From Gammaproteobacteria bacterium (GTDB taxonomy: Bacteria > Pseudomonadota > Gammaproteobacteria > Steroidobacterales > Steroidobacteraceae): a stretch of DNA of 9,006 nt. Position 1 is the stretch's first letter. Every line of letters begins with the position of its first letter. The translations under genes and the position numbers were made by a program. This document shows positions 1-5,500 of the stretch, one piece after another. The stretch is taken from positions 1 to 9,006 of the forward strand of contig JAFAVO010000207.1 in the NCBI GenBank assembly GCA_019242385.1, given 5' to 3'. The notes beneath the pieces are model-generated. The model ran no database searches. It saw only the letters and a list, made by a program, of their open reading frames with translations, and was not told the DNA's origin.

Positions 1-65
1 AATTGTTTCACGCCGAGGCCGACGTCGATTACTACGATCGCGAGAGCATCGAGCCCGCGCGGTAG
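1..65 (+). CDS. C-terminal end of an unrecognised protein (partial)
   Basis: Reading from base 3 gives an open frame of 20 codons that ends in TAG at 63-65. The peptide ends in DVDYYDRESIEPAR and is acidic and polar. Nothing in it identifies a family, and the start lies outside the window. The main support that it is a real gene end is a perfect hairpin beginning one base after the stop codon, as expected of a gene terminator. The frame is too short for a statistical argument, and a chance open frame is possible. Confidence 0.45.
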   Translation, partial: LFHAEADVDYYDRESIEPAR

Positions 66-66
66 G

Positions 67-87
67 AGTGCCGAGCGCGTCGGCACT
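67..87 (+). terminator. Perfect 8-bp hairpin after the first stop codon
   Basis: AGTGCCGA at 67-74 pairs perfectly with TCGGCACT at 80-87 around a 5-base loop. It begins one base after the TAG at 63-65. The downstream bases contain only short T runs (around 99-107), so this is not a textbook intrinsic terminator. Position and perfect pairing suggest a transcript end or a 3'-end stabilising stem for the preceding gene. Confidence 0.5.
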
Positions 88-203
88 GCGCCACATTACG
101 TTTCGTTAAGACCGTCACCCAGTGGGGGAACTGTGACGTTATGCGCCTCATGCAGCCGGGGCTTTCCCATACGCTGGCTGCCCCACAACATCAGGGTGGC
201 ATT

Positions 204-1187
204 ATGTCGAAACCTCCCAGCAGCCTGCAGGTCAGATTCGCGCCGCTGGGCGCTGTAACGCTGCTCGCAGCCGCCGCCGCGCAGCTGACGGGCTGTGTAG
301 CAGCTCCACCCCCACCGCCGCCCCGTGTCGTCGTAGCAGCGCCGGTCGTGGAGGCAGCAGTGCAGGTGAACGAGGCTCCGCCGCCGCTCCCTGCCTACGA
401 GCAGCCGCCCTGTCCGGTGGAGGGTTATATCTGGACGCCGGGCTACTGGGCCTGGACTCCGGCGGGCTATTACTGGGTGCCCGGCACCTGGGTTGCTCCG
501 CCGCGCGTCGGAGTGTTGTGGACCCCGGGCTACTGGGGCTTCGTTGGCGGTGTGTATGTTTTCCACGCCGGCTACTGGGGTCCGCACGTCGGTTTCTATG
601 GTGGCGTCAATTACGGTTTCGGATACGGTGGCGTCGGTTTCGCCGGCGGCCGCTGGGTCGGCAGCTCCTTCGCTTACAACCAGTCGGTCACCAACGTCAA
701 TGTGACGGTGGTGCATAACACCTATAACGAGACCGTGGTGAACAATGTCACGGTCAACCGTGTGAGCTACAACGGCGGCGGCGGTGGGACTGTCGCAAGC
801 CCGACCGCGGAGGAGCGCCTCGCGGCTCAGGAGCCGCACGTCGCTCCGACTCCGGCGCAGCATCAGCACGTGCAGCAGGCCGCGGCCAACCCAGCCCTGT
901 TTGCGAAGAACAACGGCGGCCGTCCCTCGATCGCCGCCACTCCGCACGCCTCGGCCTTCAACGCGCCGGGGGTCGTCGGTGCGCACGGGGCTGCAGCCGC
1001 GCCGCCGCACGCCCAGGCCGTTACAGCCCACCCCCATCCGACTGGCCCCGCAAATGCGGCGTCACGCCATCCTCAGCCGGGCGCCGGGAGCGCTGGCGTC
1101 CCGAACGGCAAGGCGCAGGGTCAAAAACCCAAGCACCCGAAGCAGCCGGAGGGCGGCGGCCACGAGGAGAAGACCGCCCAGCGTTGA
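204..1187 (+). CDS. YXWGXW-repeat lipoprotein with His-rich tail
   Basis: This 327-residue protein has a lipoprotein signal: a basic n-region, a hydrophobic run at about residues 13-27 and a lipobox LTGC with the lipidated cysteine at 31. A Pro-rich linker (35-64) follows. Residues 74-152 carry aromatic-Gly repeats (TPGYWAW, YYWVPGTW, TPGYWGF, HAGYWG, GGRWVG), the pattern of the YXWGXW/WXXGXW repeat family. Residues 160-187 form an Asn/Val/Thr-rich segment. The low-complexity tail is rich in Ala, Pro and His, with eleven histidines after residue 210, and is probably disordered. The ATG at 204 is preferred because AGGGTGG lies 4-10 bases upstream and the signal peptide then starts normally. 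An in-frame ATG at 141 would add 21 residues before the signal. The protein is probably anchored in the envelope; members of this family have no firmly assigned function. The gene stands alone on the plus strand and converges on the mttB-like gene. Confidence 0.85.
   Translation: MSKPPSSLQVRFAPLGAVTLLAAAAAQLTGCVAAPPPPPPRVVVAAPVVEAAVQVNEAPPPLPAYEQPPCPVEGYIWTPGYWAWTPAGYYWVPGTWVAPPRVGVLWTPGYWGFVGGVYVFHAGYWGPHVGFYGGVNYGFGYGGVGFAGGRWVGSSFAYNQSVTNVNVTVVHNTYNETVVNNVTVNRVSYNGGGGGTVASPTAEERLAAQEPHVAPTPAQHQHVQQAAANPALFAKNNGGRPSIAATPHASAFNAPGVVGAHGAAAAPPHAQAVTAHPHPTGPANAASRHPQPGAGSAGVPNGKAQGQKPKHPKQPEGGGHEEKTAQR
414..662 (+). repeat. Aromatic-glycine (GYW) coding repeats
   Basis: Within the lipoprotein gene, the DNA word GGCTACTGGG recurs near 441, 528 and 571. 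Variant copies encode GYYW, GTW and GRW. They are short, degenerate in-frame repeats that build the aromatic-Gly domain (about residues 71-152), not a separate repeat element. Confidence 0.6.
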
Positions 1188-1193
1188 ACGCTG
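1179..1193 (+). terminator. Palindrome across the lipoprotein stop codon
   Basis: CAGCGTT and AACGCTG are perfect inverted repeats around a single G at 1186, and the TGA stop (1185-1187) lies in the centre. As RNA this would fold as a 5-bp stem with a 5-base loop. No T tract follows, so a terminator role is only suggested by its place between convergent genes. Confidence 0.25.
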
Positions 1194-1226
1194 TGCGCAC
1201 CACGCAGTACCCCATCGCCGGCGCAG

Positions 1227-1244
1227 CCCGCGCGCCTACGCGGG
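1227..1244 (-). terminator. GC hairpin across the mttB-like stop codon
   Basis: CCCGCG (1227-1232) pairs perfectly with CGCGGG (1239-1244) around a 6-base loop that contains the minus-strand TAG stop. The stem is all G/C but no T-rich tail follows on the minus strand. Together with the palindrome at 1179-1193 it leaves a structured stretch of about 65 bases between two convergent genes, where transcript ends are expected. Confidence 0.25.
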
Positions 1245-2768
1245 ACGCCGTCCCCGGCCACGCCGCTCGCGTACCGGACCTGCAGTCGCACTGGGATGGG
1301 CGATGGCGGGCAGCGTCTCCGGCAACGGCTGGTCGGTCGTGAGTCCTGACTTGATGATGCGCAGCATTTCGGCATCGATGAGTGGATCGGTAGCGGGCGA
1401 GCCATAGATGGCGAGCAATCGCTCGACCTCGGCCTTCACCCGTTGATCGAGGCTTCGCCCACCCTCCTGGAGCCAGGTCTCGCGATTGACCCGATCGAAC
1501 ACCGTGCCCGGCAGGTACAGCTCGCGCGGCCAGTAGCTGAGGGTGTGTGTCGCCGTGAGCAAATGCTTCTCCTGCAGCAACTGGCGCACCAGCTCCACCG
1601 TCGGCAGGTCGTCCATCACCGCGAACTCCCGGCAGAAGTGCAGCGCCTGCCCGCAGAGCTCATCATCGAACACCAGCTTCTCGAGGCTGAAGGTCAGCAC
1701 GTAGTCGAGCATGCCAGGGCCGGACACCGAGTTGACCCCGGTGATCGCCGCCAGCAGCGCACCCGCGAAGGTCTCCGCGCCGGCCTGCGCATCGAGGAAC
1801 TTACCCTCGCTCAGTGCCATGTAGCTTTGCGTAGGCAACCGCAGGGACTTGGCGATCTCCACGTACGCAGCGTTCAGGTGCAGTGTCTCGATGGCGGCCA
1901 TCGGTGACATCGCGGTCTTCATGTGGAAGGTCGCCGGCGCCCCGCCGAAGAGCACCGGCGTACCCGGACGCACCATCTGCGCCATGGTGAGTCCCGCGAG
2001 CACGTCGGCGACGTGCATGACGGTCGCCCCCACGAGCGTCACCGGGGCAATGAGCCCCATGAGCGTCACCGGCACGATCTCCACCGGGATGCCGAACTCG
2101 GCGCAGTCCATGAGGTTCTGACAGGAGTCCTCGCTGTAGCGATAGAAGCCGGTTGCGGTAACGGTGAAGATCGACATCGGGCGGGCGACGAGGTCGGCCT
2201 TGTCGCGCCGGAACAGCTGCATCATCTCCGCCATGCGCGGCACGCCGTGCTCGCTGAAGGCTCCCGACACCACTGGCTTCAGGGAGTTGGTGAGCACCAG
2301 ATACAGCCGCCAGGCGTCCGAGACCTGCGGCTCGATGTCGTTGGTGGAGAAAGCGGTCGCCAGGTAGCCGAGATTCTTCAGTCCATCGGCGACCCGTACG
2401 TACTCGATGAAGTCGCGCGTATTGGAGTGGCGCGTCTCGCCGGTGCGATGGTCGAGCACCTGCAGTCCGCTCGAGCCCGGGACGAAATGCACCCTGTCTC
2501 CGGCGAGCTCGGTGTACGCGCGCCCATCGCGGTCGTGGAGCGCGATCGACTTCGGGGCGCTCTCGATGGCCCGCTCGACGCACTCCGGAGGGAAGAGCAC
2601 GCGCTCGGCATCATCGGCGGTGCGCGCAAGCTTCAGGCCCTGCTCGAGGAGCCGCTGCCGCAGCCGCGCGCCGCGCACCTCGATGCCGATCTCGGCGAGG
2701 ATCCGCTTGGCTTCTTCCAGGATCGGCCGCACGAGATCATCGGGGACGACGCGCAGTCGCGGTCTCAT
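1236..2768 (-). CDS. MttB-family (trimethylamine methyltransferase-like) protein, non-pyrrolysine type
   Basis: This 510-residue protein matches the trimethylamine methyltransferase (MTTB) family, which transfers a methyl group from a quaternary or tertiary amine to a cobalamin-bearing corrinoid protein. Recognisable segments are the N-terminal helical part (residues 10-75), the central barrel with PVTLMGLIAPVTLVGATVMH (233-252) and PVLFGGAPATFHMK (271-284), and the C-terminal part LDAQAGAETFAGALLAAITG (325-344) with GPGMLDYVLTFSLEKLVFDDE (from 350). True MttB carries pyrrolysine encoded by an in-frame TAG. Here the frame has no interruption over the full family length, so it belongs with the non-Pyl members, of which the glycine betaine enzyme MtgB is the known example. 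The substrate cannot be read from sequence. The ATG at 2768 has AAGGTG six bases upstream; a TTG at 2798 would add ten residues but has no ribosome site. The C-terminus is basic (RERRGRGRRPA). No corrinoid-protein gene lies nearby. Confidence 0.85.
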   Translation of the reverse strand: MRPRLRVVPDDLVRPILEEAKRILAEIGIEVRGARLRQRLLEQGLKLARTADDAERVLFPPECVERAIESAPKSIALHDRDGRAYTELAGDRVHFVPGSSGLQVLDHRTGETRHSNTRDFIEYVRVADGLKNLGYLATAFSTNDIEPQVSDAWRLYLVLTNSLKPVVSGAFSEHGVPRMAEMMQLFRRDKADLVARPMSIFTVTATGFYRYSEDSCQNLMDCAEFGIPVEIVPVTLMGLIAPVTLVGATVMHVADVLAGLTMAQMVRPGTPVLFGGAPATFHMKTAMSPMAAIETLHLNAAYVEIAKSLRLPTQSYMALSEGKFLDAQAGAETFAGALLAAITGVNSVSGPGMLDYVLTFSLEKLVFDDELCGQALHFCREFAVMDDLPTVELVRQLLQEKHLLTATHTLSYWPRELYLPGTVFDRVNRETWLQEGGRSLDQRVKAEVERLLAIYGSPATDPLIDAEMLRIIKSGLTTDQPLPETLPAIAHPSATAGPVRERRGRGRRPA

Positions 2769-2774
2769 CGAGGG

Positions 2775-2780
2775 CACCTT
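2775..2780 (-). promoter_or_regulatory. Ribosome-binding site of the mttB-like gene
   Basis: On the minus strand AAGGTG occupies these bases, six before the ATG at 2768. It is the best Shine-Dalgarno match near the gene's 5' end and decides the start over the TTG at 2798. Four of its six bases are also part of the stem of the hairpin at 2777-2800. Confidence 0.55.
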
Positions 2781-2800
2781 GGGCTTCGAGCAGCCCAAGG
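2777..2800 (-). promoter_or_regulatory. Hairpin covering the mttB-like ribosome-binding site
   Basis: On the minus strand CCTTGGGCT and AGCCCAAGG form a perfect 9-bp stem around the loop GCTCGA. The 3' arm contains AAGG of the Shine-Dalgarno sequence, so the folded form would hide the ribosome site of the downstream gene. It could be a translational control element or the terminator stem of the preceding transcript. No T tract follows, which favours the first reading. Function is inference. Confidence 0.4.
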
Positions 2801-2829
2801 AGGATGACGAACGTTTGCGGAACGCACAA

Positions 2830-2850
2830 CCCCGGCGGGGTGGCCCGGGG
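2830..2850 (-). terminator. Possible terminator after the small gene
   Basis: Ten bases past the stop of the small gene (2860) the minus strand reads CCCCGG, a 9-base loop, then CCGGGG, followed by TTGTGCGTT. A competing hairpin uses ACCCC/GGGGT at 2829-2841. The tail is only weakly T-rich. If it works, it separates the mttB-like gene from the upstream transcription unit. Confidence 0.3.
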
Positions 2851-2859
2851 GTGCAAGGC

Positions 2860-3027
2860 TCAGCGCCGGGGCGGCTTCGGCTGCAGCTCCTGGGCGAGCT
2901 TGAGGAGCTCGGCCGACATCTTCTGGCGCAGCGTGGGGCTCCAGTGGCGGGTCATGCGCTGATAGGCCTCGAGCTCTGCGTTCGATGGCGCGCGGCGCCG
3001 AAAAGGGACAACCTTGCTGTCGCTCAC
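2860..3027 (-). CDS. Small unrecognised protein, 55 residues
   Basis: The chosen start is the GTG at 3027, which has GAGG five bases upstream. A longer frame from a TTG at 3099 has no ribosome site and would add a Cys- and Arg-containing stretch that does not look coding. The product begins VSDSKVVPFRRRAPSNAELE, then reads AYQRMTRHWSPTLRQKM and ends in a helical LAQELQPKPPRR tail. It is soluble and basic, has no signal peptide or membrane segment, and is probably mostly helical from residue 15 to 50. I do not recognise the family. The good ribosome site and the clean polar/helical pattern argue for a real gene. It lies between the outer-membrane protein gene and the mttB-like gene on the same strand. 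A CATAAT at 3056-3061 (minus strand) resembles a -10 box but has no convincing -35 partner. Confidence 0.6.
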   Translation of the reverse strand: MSDSKVVPFRRRAPSNAELEAYQRMTRHWSPTLRQKMSAELLKLAQELQPKPPRR

Positions 3028-3108
3028 TGCAACCTCTGCGCGGCGAGATGGACAGATTATGCGTCGCGCCGGCAGCAGGATTTGTGCGCGTGTTCGCAAC
3101 TTTCTGCC

Positions 3109-4086
3109 TCAGTGAAAGCGCGGCCAGCCCACCCAGCCGTACTGCCAGGAGGCAAAGATCGAGCGGTAGTTGCCACCGTAGCGGACGTAGGCGCCATCGC
3201 TGTAGCTGATCTTGATGGAATTGCGTGCGCTGAGCGGAATGGAAGCGGTGATGCCGACGCGCGAGCTGCGTTGGTAACTCGCCGGGTTCGACACACCGTT
3301 CACGCTGGTTTCCCCACCCGCCCAGAAGTTCGCATCGAGGGAGATCCACAGGCGCGGCTGGAGGTCGTAGCTCAGGTGCGCCTCGAGCGCAGTGACCGGA
3401 CGCTGCGACCTCGAGCGTGTCCCCGCAAAGTACTGGTTGCGTGAGAAGAATTCCGGGTTCTCGGTGAAGAACCACTCGGCCGCGTAGCCATCGAGTACCC
3501 AGCGGGAGAAGCGCTGCGAATAGCCGACCTCGGGCTTGAACGCCCAGCGATTGGTGCCGAGATTGACCAGCGCCGTCGGATCGTACTGCCCCGTCGGCGC
3601 CACGATCTTGAGGCTGACCCCGAGCAGGACGTCCTGACGCCACTTCATGAATTCCGCAGGCTCCATCGCGGGCCCACCGATGAGGTTCACGGCGAGCCGC
3701 ACCGAGGAATCGAGCAGCCCGGAGCGATGCGCATGCCGCGGTGCATCGGAGACCTCTCCCGAGAATTCCCCGACCGCGTAGGGTAGCGCCAGGGCAAGGT
3801 TCGCCGAGCGGCCGAAGAGCGCAAGGCTGCGGTAGTAGCCCAACGCTGCGATATCGACCGCCGAATGGGCATCGGTGATCGGGGCGGCGCCGCTGAGGTC
3901 CGGGTTACCTTCGAGGTGGGAGTAACCGAGGTTGATGACGTTCGTGTCGACGGGCGTGATCAGGTATGCACGCGGATTGAGCTCCTGGGCGAGCGCACCC
4001 TGGTCGGCAAACCACCCCGGCAGCAGCAGCAGACCGGCGATGATGCGCGCAGGTCCGTGCAAAGAAGAAGCTGCCGCCGTGCTCAC
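3109..4086 (-). CDS. Outer-membrane beta-barrel protein, Phenol_MetA_deg/'transporter' family
   Basis: The predicted protein has 325 residues. It begins with a signal peptide (hydrophobic core IIAGLLLLPGWF) and a likely cleavage after GALA, just before QELNPRAYLITP. The mature part is a series of alternating hydrophobic/polar strands rich in Tyr, Trp and Phe (NVINLGYSHLEGN, ALGYYRSLALFG, LLGVSLKIVAPTGQYDP, AFKPEVGYSQRF, NSIKISYSDGAYVRYGG, SIFASWQYGW), typical of a 12-16-strand outer-membrane barrel. The opening ITPVDTNVINLGY and the KIVAPTGQYDP segment resemble the family annotated as Phenol_MetA_deg or 'transporter'; its cargo is generally unknown. The last residues are RFH, so the usual C-terminal Phe is second to last. 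The start is uncertain: the GTG at 4086 lies 11 bases after der, while a TTG at 4101 overlaps the der stop. Either implies co-transcription with der. Confidence 0.75.
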   Translation of the reverse strand: MSTAAASSLHGPARIIAGLLLLPGWFADQGALAQELNPRAYLITPVDTNVINLGYSHLEGNPDLSGAAPITDAHSAVDIAALGYYRSLALFGRSANLALALPYAVGEFSGEVSDAPRHAHRSGLLDSSVRLAVNLIGGPAMEPAEFMKWRQDVLLGVSLKIVAPTGQYDPTALVNLGTNRWAFKPEVGYSQRFSRWVLDGYAAEWFFTENPEFFSRNQYFAGTRSRSQRPVTALEAHLSYDLQPRLWISLDANFWAGGETSVNGVSNPASYQRSSRVGITASIPLSARNSIKISYSDGAYVRYGGNYRSIFASWQYGWVGWPRFH

Positions 4087-4097
4087 TTTCCAAGTGC

Positions 4098-5474
4098 TCA
4101 ACGTGCCCGGCGGCCCTTCGTCCGGGTCCGTCGCGGACTCCTGCGTGGTGCCGGCCGGGCCCGCTGGTAGGGATTCTCGTCCGTGCGGTACTCGATGAAT
4201 ACCGGGGTGGCAAACAGGTCGTAGCTCTTGCGGAATACGTTGGCAAGATATCGCGTATAGGCCTCGGGGACAGCCGCGGTCTGGTTGCCGTGGATCACGA
4301 TGCGCGGCGGATTGCGTCCACCCTGGTGCGCATAGCGCAGCTTGATGCGCCGGCCGCGCACCAGCGGCGGCTGGTGCACGGTCAGCGCGTCCTCGAGGGT
4401 GCGGGTGAGCTCGCGGGTCGGCATGGTGCGCATGGCTGCCTCGTACGCACGCACCGTCGAGTGCATGAGCTCGCCCACCCCCGTACCGTGCCGCGCCGAT
4501 ATGAAGTGCAACGGCGCGAACGGCACGAAATCGAGCTTCAGGGCGAGCTGGCGGTGGATCTGCTCGCGTTGCTCGGTGGGAATGCCGTCCCACTTGTTGA
4601 CCGCGATGATGAGCGCGCGGCCGCGCTCGAGGGCGAGGCCGAGCACACTGGCGTCCTGCTCGGCGACCGTATCGTGCGCATCGAGGACCAGTATGACCAC
4701 GTGGGCTTCCGCGATCGCCTGGAGCGTCTTGGCGACGCTCGCCCGCTCGACCGCGTCCTCCACCCGCGCGCGGCGGCGCACTCCCGCGGTATCGATGAGC
4801 AGGAAACGCCGCCCGTCGCGCTCAAAGGGCACGAGGATACTGTCGCGTGTGGTGCCTGGCTCCTCACTGGCGATGACCCGCTCCTCGCCCAGCAGCCGGT
4901 TGACCAGCGTCGACTTGCCGACATTCGGCCGCCCGATGATGGCGATGCGCACCGCGCCCGCCTCCTCGCTTTCGGGCGGCTGTGCATCGAAGCCATCGAG
5001 CACCTGCGTCATCAGCTCATCGCAGCCGCTGCCGTGGGCCGCGGCGATGAGGCGTGGGGCCCCGAAGCCGAGTCCATGGAAATCTGCCGCCGCCACGTCG
5101 GGGTCGAGCCCCTCGCCCTTGTTGAGCGCGAGGGTGACCGGCTTGCCGGAGCGGCGCAGCTCCCGGGCGACGAACTGATCCTCGCTCGAGAGCCCGCTGC
5201 GGGCATCGGCGATGAAGATCAGGCGATCCGCCTCCTCCACCGCACGTTGCGTCTGCGCGCGCATCTGCGCCTCGATGCCGCGTGGATTCTCGATGAGGCC
5301 GCCGGTGTCGATGACGACGTACGGAACCGGCCCCACCCGCCCGAAACCGTATTGCCGGTCGCGCGTGAGCCCTGGCACGTCCGCCACGATGGCATCCCGC
5401 GTTCCGGTGAGCACGTTGAAGAGCGTCGACTTGCCGACGTTCGGGCGGCCTACGAGCGCGATGACGGGCAACAT
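4098..5474 (-). CDS. der: Ribosome biogenesis GTPase Der (EngA)
   Basis: Der is an essential GTPase with two tandem G domains and a KH-like domain, and it acts in maturation of the 50S ribosomal subunit. All three parts are present in 458 residues. Domain 1 has GRPNVGKS (9-16) and DTGG (56-59). Domain 2 has GRPNVGKS (181-188), DTAG (228-231) and NKWD (293-296). The KH-like domain runs from about 355 to 440, followed by an Arg-rich tail (RPAPRRSPRRTRTKGRRAR). The G4 motif of domain 1 is NKGE (118-121) where NKxD is expected, so the Asp that reads the guanine base is replaced by Glu. The second domain is canonical. The start is ATG with a weak GGA seven bases upstream. The gene follows bamB by 26 bases, as in many gammaproteobacteria. 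Confidence 0.97.
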   Translation of the reverse strand: MLPVIALVGRPNVGKSTLFNVLTGTRDAIVADVPGLTRDRQYGFGRVGPVPYVVIDTGGLIENPRGIEAQMRAQTQRAVEEADRLIFIADARSGLSSEDQFVARELRRSGKPVTLALNKGEGLDPDVAAADFHGLGFGAPRLIAAAHGSGCDELMTQVLDGFDAQPPESEEAGAVRIAIIGRPNVGKSTLVNRLLGEERVIASEEPGTTRDSILVPFERDGRRFLLIDTAGVRRRARVEDAVERASVAKTLQAIAEAHVVILVLDAHDTVAEQDASVLGLALERGRALIIAVNKWDGIPTEQREQIHRQLALKLDFVPFAPLHFISARHGTGVGELMHSTVRAYEAAMRTMPTRELTRTLEDALTVHQPPLVRGRRIKLRYAHQGGRNPPRIVIHGNQTAAVPEAYTRYLANVFRKSYDLFATPVFIEYRTDENPYQRARPAPRRSPRRTRTKGRRAR

Positions 5475-5500
5475 GGCGACGTCCGCGCCCGCTCGCGCCG

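Noticed and set aside
152..181. Inverted repeat GCAGCC/GGCTGC before the lipoprotein start
   Set aside because: The stem is only 6 bp around an 18-base loop, which is expected by chance in sequence of this GC content.
141..203. Earlier ATG giving the lipoprotein 21 more residues
   Set aside because: It would place a non-signal stretch before the lipoprotein signal. The ATG at 204 has a good ribosome site.
1236..1238. The TAG that ends the mttB-like gene as a possible pyrrolysine codon
   Set aside because: In MttB the Pyl codon lies within the barrel-coding region, not at the C-terminus. The protein already has full family length, and the codons beyond encode only Arg/Gly/Ala-rich sequence.
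1923..2807. A 294-codon plus-strand open frame opposite the mttB-like gene
   Set aside because: It is an antisense shadow; the minus strand carries a clear MTTB-family protein and the plus-strand product has no recognisable segment.
3056..3061. CATAAT as a -10 promoter box before the small gene
   Set aside because: No acceptable -35 element lies 16-18 bases upstream (CAAATC at 17), so a promoter cannot be supported.
4102..4593. Upstream extension of the barrel gene's frame into der
   Set aside because: The extended part overlaps der in another frame and precedes the signal peptide. The real start must be near 4086-4101.
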